From: Hymenolepis diminuta
Taxonomy: Eukaryota; Platyhelminthes; Cestoda; Cyclophyllidea; Hymenolepididae
Assembly (NCBI GenBank): GCA_900708905.1
Contig: CAADRB010000004.1
Coordinates: forward strand, 3,758,180 to 3,822,179
Length of the DNA: 64,000 bases
Direction: 5' to 3'
Shown here piece after piece: positions 1 through 12,500 of the stretch. Below the pieces are notes generated by a model. The model was not told the DNA's origin. It ran no database searches and worked only from the letters and a program-made list of their open reading frames with translations. The position numbers were made by a program, and so were the translations under genes. How positions within the stretch are numbered: position 1 is the stretch's first letter; the number at the start of each line of letters is the position of its first letter.

Positions 1-173
1 ATCATTACTTGTTTGCTTGTTTATTCACATATCTGGTGTGCACTAGAGAGTGCGTGCCTTACTTGTTTTATGACCAACTATATAAAAGCGTTTTCTTCAA
101 TGTGCATACAAATTAGCTTGTTAGTAACTGTATTTAAGATGATAGTTTGACTTATCCATTCTCTTTCTATTAG

Positions 174-598
174 ATGGACCGTTTAGTTATTTGTTACGGC
201 TCTGTGACTCAGACCCAGGATTGTACACACTTCTAGTCTACGATGGTACTCGTATTTTGAAGTACAAGATCGCTACAAGTATAGTATGGTGGGCCACACC
301 TCAACCAACCGTTAAAAACCACAATGGTAACGGTTCGTCCACTACACCTACGGCTCTAGATTCAGTAGACTCTAGCAATGGTGAAGGAGAAGCTGTAGAG
401 GGTGCTGCACAATCAACTTCTCAGGCTCTTCCCTTTACAAAACCACTCTACAAGTCAGTGGTTAAAATTTGCTATAATAGTCTCTGGTACACCTCTGTGG
501 AGAATGTGATTGCTGCTATTGAAGCACAATTCAATCAGCCCAACTCTCAGTATCAGCCTGCAACGGTGGAACTGAAACCCATTCTACGGGGTCCTAAG
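174..598 (+). CDS. RASA1: RASA1 exon a: C-terminal SH2 domain
   Basis: The acceptor is TTCTATTAG and the donor AAG|GTGCGT; the exon ends in phase 0. It begins GPFSYLLRLCDSDPGLYTLL, which aligns with the SFLVRPSDNTPGDYSLYF strand of the second SH2 domain of vertebrate RASA1. The Arg of YLLR corresponds to the phosphotyrosine-binding FLVR arginine. A Ser/Asn/Gly/Ala-rich insert of roughly 45 residues splits the domain. SLWYTSVENVIAAIEAQF then matches the YYNSIGDIIDHYR helix region. The first two bases complete a codon begun in an upstream exon that is not in the window. An in-frame TTG at 191 is not a start. Confidence 0.8.
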
Positions 599-3500
599 GT
601 GCGTTTGAGTTTTCATTATTTCGCGATATCGTCATTAATTTATTGGCCTCATATTTGAAAATGATGACTTATCATTAACTTGATCAAAAAATTTAGGGAA
701 GTTGAGTTCATTTTGATCACCATCTTGAGTATTTTAGAATTTTCAGTTATTTAAAGCGGCTTATATCCAAGTAATAGTAAACATCAGTTGTAAATAATCA
801 AATGGTGCTTTTTTGTTTTCATTTATATCTCTTGGAGATTCGGAAATAGTGCCAAACATTCGTCACAAATAATATTCCTGCCAAAGACGTATTTACTGCC
901 TTAGTAATTAATTCATATGTGGAGCGAAGTTGCAAATATTATTATCGCTTTGGTCACCGTGCATGTCTGCAATGTAAGATATCTGCGTTCAATTCGCAGT
1001 GGTGCATACCTAGAGAGCAGAATGACTAATCTTACTGATTAAGTCTGGGTGGCAGAATTTAAGTCTCATCAGAGAGGCTTTATGACGTCACTCTTTACTC
1101 AAGATGAGTGTTGGAAAACGCTTTCGTATAGGGGCGTGGGAAATATTATCGTTTTTGATAACTAGGTAAGTGTAGGAGGGGCTATTCTATTGCAATACGA
1201 ATGTGGAATTACAAAGAAGAAATATTTAAATTAGCTCCTTGTATTTTGCAACTAGGCATAAATATAACCCGAAGACAAGCTTGGTCTTATTCCGTTTTAT
1301 TGGCAAAGAAATTGAGGATCAGTCGTAATATATTCTCCTGTAGCTGTGCTCAGGGTTTCAGAGGGGTATGGAACTGATATTTCTTAAGGTAGCATCATCA
1401 CATTATAGCTACAGCTACCTCTGACGCAGATGCAATAAGTTTCCTATGGGGAAAACTATAGTTCTTTACCAAAGATTATCCATTGGGATAGAAGTTTTCA
1501 TATAATTGGCCTTTCTATTTCGACCCATCGCCAGACTGATGACAGTTTTATTTAGATTAACAATCAAGATGTTAAGGTTTTTGATGCCTCTCTATGTAAA
1601 GGAGTAAATGATGGCTCCCATTTCCCAATGTTGAAAATGACCCCACTTTGCACTTTCAGGCTATTCCTTCACAGGATTCAATTTACATGGCCATCAGTTT
1701 CAACCGACGTCCACCATCACCACGAGCTATTGTGGAAATACATGGAGAACTGTCCCTTTGTAAGTTCTGTTCGCTTTACTTCGAATGTGAATGAATAATC
1801 TCGTTTCAGGTTGCTTGCTTCTGTTCATTTTATTAATCTCGTACTGTGAGTGGTGTTGTTGTTGCTGCTGATGCTTTAATTCCATAGATGCTGGCTTAAC
1901 AAGTACCGATAGTTTACATTTGTGGAACTGATGTAATTATGCCTTTTTATTTCATGATTGAAACGTATCCCTTAACAATGGGTGGCTTCAGTTCTCAAAG
2001 TAGTTCGCGAATTTTCTTCAATTTGATTGAAATACTGTTTTGCTCCAGAGGGCGCTACATTTTCTACGGGAATTCAAGAGAATTGCGTTTTACTATGAGA
2101 AATAGTAGATAAATTGCTTCTTCCTAGATTGCATAAAGAGATTTTCAAAGCAGAATCGATGATGTAGGGATTAAATGCTTGGGTAACTAGACATGAAGCT
2201 TCAAAAAGTGGGGAGGAAGGCACAGGATTTAATAATGATAGTACTTTAATGAGACTTATATATAAAGAGTGTTACGCAGTAGAAAATAGTAGGAGCTGTC
2301 AATAGGAATTGGCTGAAGAACTTGACAGTGGGAATTGACTGGCGGGAATTGAAGAATAGCTGAATAGAAACAAAGTACCGTTCGGGTCAAGTCAGCGGAA
2401 AGATCACATCTAGATCTACACAGATAGAGTTGGCAGACGGTCGAAACCGTCAAGAGATCGCCGGTGTCCAACTGAGAAAGTATGGGTGAGGGAGTGGCAA
2501 TTAATGGGTTGAAAAAGGAAGAAGAGGTGTTTTCGAACGATATTTGAGTCTCAACAAAAATTTTGATAGACGCATGGGGAGGTGCGCATATGTTGATGAG
2601 ATCTTGTTGATTGATAGAGGGTATTGATAATCACCAAGCTGTTTAAGAAACGTTAATTTAGGCCTTGGAGGAGGAGGCCAATCTTAACAAAACATGAAAT
2701 TTTAATTGGAAAATAATTCTCAACTTAAGTGTTTCAAATGAATACGTAATAATGATATGAAAGAATTGACTGCCGGTTTATTTTGTAAAGTACAAGGCCT
2801 GTTTATTTAAGTCAGAATTCTGTTTCCTCATAATATTTCAAATATCTTGAATCCAGTACGCTTTTAAAGTTAGTTTGACAAATAAATACGAGTTTGACGA
2901 GAAGATGTATGGCTTTCAATACGGTATTAATTAAGGAGAGTAGAATTAAATTGCAAAATTTCTCTTGAGTTCACGTTTTAATTGTATCCTCTTTTCTCCT
3001 AAAAGGTTGGAATATTTCATTTGTAAGTTATTGGGTGGAAATATACCTTGAATTTTGGCTTTTCGCATACACGAATAAGTCTTAATTACAGTTTGATAGG
3101 AGAAGAGAGTATATCTCGAATTGCACGAGTCATATCTTTTCCAAATTAATAACTTAAAGTAGTTTCTTGATGAATTTATGAATTAGATCAACTCAAGCGC
3201 TAAAATAGCTTAACACTGAAGTTTTGCTGCCTTCAGTTCGCCATTTATTTATGATTCTCCCTGAAATGCTTCGGGAAATGTTGCAATATGTTTCAGTTGT
3301 ATTTATGAGATCTCATTTCAAGACTCCCAGATGCGTAGTTTTGTTCTTCACAGGTGCTGGTGCGCATCATCTCTAAAAAATCATTCCTTTTTGCTCCATC
3401 TCGGCATTAAATTATGTTTTTTATTTTCAAACGCATGTTGGAGTTTACCTAGTATTTCTAATTAATTAACTCATTCTGCCGTGGATTGATGCATTTAAAG

Positions 3501-6500
3501 TAGTTTTCCATTTAATTAGACCCATTCTGAGACGGATTTTGAGGCACAATACCGGTAAATGAAAGCATTTTAAAAAACCACTGTTAACTACCACTATAAA
3601 CAGAAGCAGGAATGGTATATGATTACCAAATAGTTTTACTCATTCATTAGACATGCACGAATACTTGTATACTCAGATATCAAAGGGTAGTCAGACTCAA
3701 AGTGGGACAGAAATTGGATAGTTGTCTAGAGGGAGGGTAATTAATTCAATGTGGGATTCTCCTTCATTTCAGAGCAGTAATCCGCTTGAGACATTTAATG
3801 TACTTTCTGAATACACGTGAAAAATAATGACCATTGAGCGCGCACCCATCTTTTGAAGTCTGTCATGATATGCAAATTATTTATATTTATTTTGTCTCTT
3901 TTTCAGAGTCTACTAGTACCTTTACCATTGAAAATACCTATTCGATTGCACAAACGGTCTGAATGGCTTAAGCTTGCATTCCGCTTAAAGATCTCTCAGG
4001 GTTTAAGTGTGAAATGTCTACTTTCTGGCGTATTGGGTAGTTTTCAATTGACCACCATATAACAAATCTTAGTTAACACCACTTAACAGGTCTATGACGT
4101 TGGAGTACGCGTCGTCACCTTTTATACACTTTCGTAGTCCTCAGTGAACCATTTGGAACTGTTCTCACAAAAATATATATCTTTTCTTAAGAGAGATCAA
4201 TATTCTGCTATTATTTCCAATGAAATAAGACTGCAAACTCTATGGGAATTACCTAATTCGTCTATCTTCACAATTAAAAAGGGAGAGTGAATATCATGCC
4301 TCTTTGTTGTTTCATCAACTTAACTATCCTAATTATAATGTCCCCTCCCCCATCTTCTTTTTCTCCGTTCCCATTGCAAGAAAAAAAACGCATAACTTGG
4401 TCTGAGTATTTTGCTTGTCTCGATTACACCCCTTGCGCGGTCACACTTTCTGCCTCCAGCTTCGCCTTTTTTTCCTCGCCCATGCTCTCTCTTTCTCCCA
4501 AACTCTTATCACTCTTACCCTATCTTAATGAGAGGTTGGTTTTTCCCCAATCATGATATCAGCATAAACACTCGAAACACACTAGATAGGGGACAATCCG
4601 TAAAGTACCATCTCAAAATTATTGATGAGATTGGCACTAGCATATTTTAAATGAGAAATCTAAAACTGGTTTTGACAACGTTTATAAATCTCAGTTACCA
4701 CTTTTATAAAGTTAAAACTTCCCAGGCTTTTGGCTCAAAACGTTTTTCTTTTATATTAAATAAATAAATAAACATATAGATTAGGATACGCGAGGATGAT
4801 TAGCCGACCCGACTAGCCAATAGCTGAAACAGCAACTGTTTCAGTGGCGACTCAGATGTGAGCGTAGAAACTCGATCAAATCGATAATTCTGGGCACTGG
4901 GGATGAAGCTTTGCTCATGTGCATCGGAAACACTCTATTCGATTGCCTAAAAAATACTCTACTGCAAGTCCCAAAGAAAGGAGAAAATGTATTTGATGTG
5001 TCAGAAATTATTAAGTCCACTTAACCAAAATACTCGGCAAAAGTTAGACAGGACGATGTGCTGCTGTTATTGTTGCATCGAATTAAGGATAGTGGATGTG
5101 TAAAATCTTCACATCAATCCATTTGAATAAATTGATCCTCTGTGAGAATTCCTGACAAAGAGTGGAATTGGGGACTAAATATTTGCTTAATCGGGATAGG
5201 GAGTCTTGCTTCATCTTCAGTTCAGTTTAAAATAATTTCGTTGCCATGAGAGGTTTGTTTATTAAAGTATTGTTAATAGCCTATCGCCTTTTATTGCCGT
5301 ACCTCGCACCTTCTCTATTATTGATGATTAATTGTGCTCTCCCCCACCCAGCTTTTGCATATCCTTTCTCATTTCGAATTTATTGTAAACTGGAGGAGAT
5401 CTGTGAAGGTGATTAAAACACGGTTGGTTTCAATTTAAAAACTCGAGAAGAGGTCTTTTAGTGGATGCATTATTGGGCCATCATGATGATCAAACTATTT
5501 CTTGGATGGCCATCAGGAAAAATCGATTTTCATCCCTCATAATTCTGCTGTTTGCTTGATCATTTAATTCTTCAGTAATACACAATGGCATAAATATACT
5601 TTTCACATAACCTGGCATACTATATTAACTGTTTCCTTGAGTCACTTATCAGTCTATGAGATGCTCATCACTACTTCTCCCTTTTCCATTTTCTTTGTGA
5701 TGAAAGATGAAAGCCTGATCTGCATCTCCAATGTGTTAATATGGTCCCTTAATGAATCGTGGTTGACCAGGTTCATGACATTCAATACTTGGGATCTGCT
5801 TACGAAATAAATATACCGTAGCAATTACTGACTTGTATGTTCTATTTGTTCTGTGTTTACAGGGATGCCACAAAAGAAGAAGTGGAAGCCATTGTATGCG
5901 TCGCTTGACCGGGAGCAAAGTATTATCACCCTCACCGATGGAGATAAACGAAAACCTGAGCGAATTGACCTCTCGCGATGTGACTTTTTCCCTGTCCATC
6001 CTCTCATGTTTGAGTAAGTCTTTCAGTCCACGCTTCTTGTAATTCCAAAGTTCTAATATCAGGTTCTGACCAGTATACTGGGAGATTGGCCATACCTTTG
6101 AGGAAATCTGTCACTTGCCATTGATCTATTAAGTACTGTGAGTCGTTTTATAATTACATGGAAATAAAACAGTCTTAGAGTGCTGTTATTTCTGGAGAGT
6201 CTATGTCAGCACTTAAACTCATAAGGAAGTTTTTTATCCTTGCAGGCATTCAATTCGTTTACGACATTTGCCTGTTTCATTCGCCTGAATTCGATCCTTA
6301 TCGTTAGTTAGAGTAAAGCCAGTGTTGATCACCTTTGCATTAGCTGTTGTTTCTTTTGACGAGAGGCTTCTGATATCCTCTTGTCGCATTGACGCAATTC
6401 TAACTCTCTCTAGGAATATTTCAAACAAATCACATTCTTCATTTATAGTTCAATATTTTCCTACTAAGGTGCAGTAGAAGGAGATTTTCATTTTTTGCTT

Positions 6501-9500
6501 CTAAAAGAACTCTAAAACTCTATCTCAATATAGATTTCAATGGAATGCGCTCTGTTTCTATGAGACTATGGGGATTTCACATAGGAATAATTGAGAATAA
6601 AATGAATGCAGATCTATGTTTACAGTCAACTGGTCCGTGATACAATGCAATCATCCAATTAACTGTCAACAAAATTGAACTCTAACTAAAGATAACAAAA
6701 ATGTCTAATGAAAATAGGTTGTTAAAATTTTAGATTAGAAATTCCCCTTTTGTCAAGTGAATTCCAACTCAAGTAATCTAGAATGCAAGAAAGCAGTGTT
6801 TTGTCAAGTACGGAAAGTAAACAAATCCAGGTGGTTCTAATTGCCGAGTCCGTAATTGAAATGTATGTACGTTTAAGTTTAACGTAAATGATCAGATGGA
6901 TGTATGTGCACAGAAATCGTAAAGCAATAACACAATCCACTATAACTGCATTACGGAGAGCGGTAAGCAGGGGAAAGTGTAAATATTTGTCGCTGTATTT
7001 AAGTCATTTTGGTAGATTACACGCGTCTAATTATTGAGAAAAGGTGAGTAACTTTCTATAGGTTTTATACCCTCACACAACCAGATAGAAGGCTCAATGA
7101 AACACGGTTTTTCTGTATTTCCATTTAGTTGATTATTATATGATTAATTTTTCCTATAATAAATACTAATTGCAGCAAAAAACACTGCTTTGGTCTGCTC
7201 CTTTCTTCAACCGGAGAACGTGAAGATTACGTTTTCGCTGTTGAACCACCCTACTCCTACACCAGCTCTCAGACTGGTACTTCCACGATGTCTTCTGTCA
7301 TCAGTCCTTTCACATCCAATACCATCTCCTCAACCACTTCTCTGCGTCTCCAGCATGGTTTCAGCACTTCTATTGCTAGTACTAATATCACCAATAACTG
7401 TAGTAGTAGTACTAGTGGTATCGGTGCAAACACCAATGCAAATAACAATAGCAGTGGGAGTGGAGGTAGCAACGGAGCTAGTTGTGTCGGTTATCCGCCT
7501 GCCTCAGCTACAGCAGCCGCTGTATCAGAACTTGATCCGCAGGCCTATGCGGGCAGGTCCGAAACCACGGGAAATCTCGACTTGGCTGTTGCTGGATGTC
7601 CACGTTTCTGTGGCTTCGGTGAAGCGACTGGCTCAACCTGGTCAAAGATCATTGCTTCTGCAGGTACTGTTAGTGGTGTCAGTTCCAGTAATTCTAGTTC
7701 CACAGGAAGTGTTTCTGGGCCAGCTCCTGTTGATCTAGCCTATATGCGATGGTTGAAGGCTCTGGGTGCTCATTGTCGTAACACTCGAGCTGAGGCTGCA
7801 GTAGATGCTGACCCTGAAAGGCGAAGGAATGAGGTTAGGTGCTTCCGTACACTTGAAATCAAGGTAGGCACACACATTCCCTTCCTCAGAAAAATTATCA
7901 TTTCAATCTGGCCTGAATATCCTCGCTTTTTTGCTTGATCAGTTGACAAATGCCAAACTATTGCCAATGCTACCGTCCGGTCGTCGTGAAGGAGGTACAG
8001 TTTACTCGGTCACCGTGGATGGATTGGAAATCGCTCGGGCTTACTCTGGGGCTGCTAATCAAACAATCACTTTTGAGTAAGTTTTCCCAACTTTTTCATG
8101 ATTTAACCTTAATGATTTCTATTCCTATTGGAAACCAATAACAGTGACGCTTTACTTTAAGTTTGCTTTTCTTTGCTTTTTCCGTCAATATATTCTTGCT
8201 TCTTCCAGTCTACCCTTGCCTTATCTATTTTTTAAAGACAAATGTTTGTCCATCGCCTAGACTGATCTCAAGATGTTTCTCGATTTGAATGAGTGGGTGC
8301 TTCAACGTGTGACTTCTTGCAATCTTATTGGAGAAATTTTGCTTATATTTAGTTTATTATTTTGACATACCCATTAATCATAAGTTGTTATTCGCACTTG
8401 TAGTCCTGGAATCTAGAGTTATGTTTATCTTGCTTGGTTCCATTGCAACTTTGAATCATACTTTTTTCTGATAACAGTTAGTCATATTAGGCCTAAATAG
8501 TAAATGAGCGTTTTTCATCTGTTTATATTGAGGTTGACTATATCTCTAGACTTCGTAACTTCATTTTTACATATTTTGCAGTTTAAATGAATGGCCACCT
8601 GCGTGGAATCAAATAGAACTAGGATATTTATGCTTAGCCGGTATTATATCTTATCGCCTACCAGGAGTAATCTGATACTGTTACTTTGAGACCCCTTCAA
8701 GCTACATGTTTATCCTCTATCGATCTTTTATAACACCATTCTCTGAAAGCTTACCTCCTAAGAACGATATAACCCTACCTTTTCTCATTGAGACATTTTG
8801 ATCACGCACCCTCGAATAGCACCTTTATTCTTGTTTATTTTCCCCCTAAATTTATTGAGATTGAGCAAAATTCGAATTTCGCGAAACTGAAAACATTGTA
8901 ATCACGTGTTGTCTAATGATTCTATCGTGAAAAATATTTTGCCCCCCAAGTCTAATTGAAGTTAAACATCATAAGCTCTCTTTTCTTGCTAAGCCTCCTC
9001 AATTATCTCTTCTGCTCCTGAATTCGGTGGTGTGAAAATAATTTTGAAAGCTTATCTAGTAATTTGTTAAGGACTATATGTCAGGATTATACCCGAGATT
9101 TATGTTAATTTCTATGTGTGATTCAACCGGATCATTGCCGTTACAGTAAGCTAATCGGGGAAAAAGGGAGATGTCCAGAAAGTCGAGATCTTTTAAAACC
9201 TTTGACATTTTTCGGTGTATGTAAGTTATATATTAAAGAAAACCCTTTTGGTATTTTTGAGTTGGTTGAATTTGCATTGATTGTAAGTCGTATTAGCGAA
9301 TTTTAGTCAGCTCTGCTATGTTAAGATCATGTAAACTACCTAGGATCATTTCACTTTCTCAACCTTTGGAAGAAGATCAATAATGGAAGTGGCAAGGCAG
9401 ACCATCGTAATTAACCAGTCTCAATAAACACTGAACATCGTAGACAAGCATTTGCTCAGTAACCCTGAAAATGGATCATGAAATTAGAATTTTGTAATGT

Positions 9501-12500
9501 GAGCTGCCAATTTAGTAAATGTTGTACAACCCAAATCCAAAATCGCATGAAGTAGGACTCTGATACCCTTCTTTCCTTTGTCATTTATTGGACTTACTGT
9601 TACTCTATTTCAGCTGTTTTCCGGCAATTAAAAATGTTGCCATGTTGTTGCTTATAATAGTATAAATAGGAACTCAAGGTTTAACACTTTCGTAAGCTAG
9701 TTATCTATGGCGTTTAAGCCGTTTTTTCCTAACGGTGTAACTAAAAATTATACTATGATTCAAGTAATTTTTCATAGTACTGGCCTCTAATGGAATTGTG
9801 AAGCGCACAAGTTGGCCAGAATGCCGAGAGATTATTTCATCATTTAGTAAATTGGACTTCTTTCAAATTGTAATTTTTCCTCGTTTTGCAGGGAATTTCC
9901 CTTTGGCTTCAAGAAAGTGGAGGTGACATATCGGGAGGATAAGAAGAAACGCCAACGTAAGTCCTACCCTACTATTCTCTCATTAACATATTCCCCTTTA
10001 TCTAATAAGCTCCCTTAATCGCATGTTCTTTAGGTGCTTTTTTTCGCTAAAATTAACACGTGTTCAACCGTAGTTGTGATAGCAATCAGGTTAACCTGAT
10101 TATGGAAGGCTTTTGCCCTGACCACTAAATTTACCTTTAATTAGATTGACAGTGCATGGTATTTCACGTGGTCCTAAGTGCAAACAATATATGTAAACAT
10201 CACCATATTCTTTTTTCCACTGCAAATTCTGGAAATAAATTCAAGCCATTATTGACTTTCTCTTCTCAGGTTTTTGGTATAGTGAGAATTTTCGCAAACC
10301 GAAACATCTAGCTTTTCTTCTTAGATGGTCTGATATATGTAATGTCGATTATTCAAACATAATTGTATATCTTTTGATTCTTTATAAGAGATACGTTGGA
10401 GTATCAAAGCAGGCCTTGTTGCCTTCTCATCAAAATGTTCACTTAGTAAATATGGTTCGTGTAGTTTAATCATGACTGCAGGATCCTATTCTCTGGTTCC
10501 TGAGTAGTTGATAATATCCGCAGTGTTCACAACTACTTTAACAGTAGACTAAGTTAGGACTTCAGCCAACTATTTGCTACTAATTTAGCTCCTTTTAACT
10601 CTAGTAGAGTTGAAGCTAATTGTTTTTCCTTCTGGGGCACACTTTATCATCAGTTAGTAAATGGAGTGATGGGGCATTACCAGGCATCTTTTGTCTTTTT
10701 CATATCCATATTAAGTCTCTTTAATAGGTCCTGATTCAGAATATTCCCAACTTTCAAAGAAGTATAATTTTTGACCTACGCCCAATTATATCGTTGGCTT
10801 CAATCTCTGCATTTTCCCAGAATTTCTTTTTTTTACCATCTCATTTTAACAAAAGTGTGCTTTATCTGCCGCGTTGTAAAAAAACTCACCTGTCTATCAT
10901 CAGCATCCTATCAAAAATTTCCCTATCAGGGAAAATAACGAGTTGGCTTCATTTGTGTTAAATTCAAGTCAGTTCTTTTAGTGAACGCCACAACATATGA
11001 CTTTAAATATAAGAAAAAAGGCGTCTTAAATTTGGGCGGCCTGGTACGGAAGCGGAGTAGAAATCTACTGAAAGGTATAGTATTTTCAGATTTGAATTGC
11101 TTTAGCCTCTAACATTCGGAATTTTCAAATTTTTCTTCACAGCTTGGAGTTGAGTTAAGCTTCGTCGTTTAATCATTTGAATCTATATAGTTTCAAGTGT
11201 GCGGTTCCTTCTGTTATCGAGTGAATTGGAACTACTTTGTGAAGTGCATGAATACGGTTCTTGGGATATGTGTAGTTTATGTACCATAATCTTTTTCATC
11301 CTTAGCCTCCGTGGTGCTGGCAACATTGCAACTCGGAGCTCGTCGTCACAGTAGCGGCACCAGCACCAACAGCGGTGGTCAAGGTTTTTCTCTCGGTTCC
11401 TCTCCTAGCCTGGAGGTGGCAACGCTGCTGGGAGGCACTCGGGGGGCTCGGGGAGGTAGCACTGGGGGCACTCCTGTGGCAGATTCACCAGACGGGGGTC
11501 AATCATCCCTTAATACTTCCTCCATCTCCGTTTCACAATCTGCTGCTGCACAACCTCTGCAACAGCAGCAAGTTGCTTCGCAAATGAAAACCACTCCGAT
11601 TTGCATCTTTCAAGAGTCTGTCTCTCCTCAGGTTACTTTGATCTACAGAGAACTCTACGTCCTGCCCTTTCAATTCTACGACAAACTCAGGAAGGTCCGT
11701 TCTTTCTGATGTGCCTACTTAATTGGAATTTTAGTTGTATTGTTGGATATATGAACGGCTAAAAGTATTATTTGGTTAATATATCGGATTTTCGTTCAAT
11801 TTCTGATCAATATTTCTAAAAAATGCCTCGCCTGATCTCAGTTTAATTTTTGCTAATCTGGAAAAAACGATAACAATGGGAAGGCCTCTTGAAAAATCCC
11901 ATGATGGCTCCATGAGATGCCCTGAAATTAGGCGAATTTGCATATATGAAAGACTATTAATATAACGGAATGAATAAAAACGAATGGCTCATATTTTCAT
12001 TGCTGATAAGATGAGTAGAACGATGATCTTGCCAATTGTTCATAGAAACCGCTTTTTTCAGAGCACATTTCTATATGATTGGCAGCTTCAAGCGTCCAAT
12101 TACTGGACGCTTGGGTCTTGGAAAACACAAGGGTCACGTCAGAATTCCATCTTCAATCACAATATTAGTGAAACGTCATTTTCGAGGTGAGATATATTGC
12201 AGACCTCTAAACTTACCGAATTTTCGGAAGAGGTGAATAATAATGGTGCTAAATAGTGAAGTAGTACAAATGATGAATCACATATCCGAATCTCCCTTTA
12301 TCAAATAATTATCCATTCACTGGTCTGAATAGAGTAACTTGTATTGCCTTCATTAATGAATAGATGGTTACAGTGTAAGACTCAGGAAAATAAAAAGGGA
12401 ATTGGAAGTCTACTGAAATCACCTGAAGTCGCCTGTGAAATCAGTCAAAGTAGAAAACATTCAAGAATGACGAATTCCCATTATATAAATCTATTTTGCA

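Noticed and set aside
4287..4650. Two overlapping open frames rich in Ser, Pro and Phe
   Set aside because: They arise from a pyrimidine-rich tract in an intron and match no family.
7190..7738. 182-codon frame rich in Val, Leu and Pro overlapping the PH exon
   Set aside because: It is an alternate frame of the Ser/Asn-rich insert; the splice-consistent frame carries the PH strands and the Trp helix.
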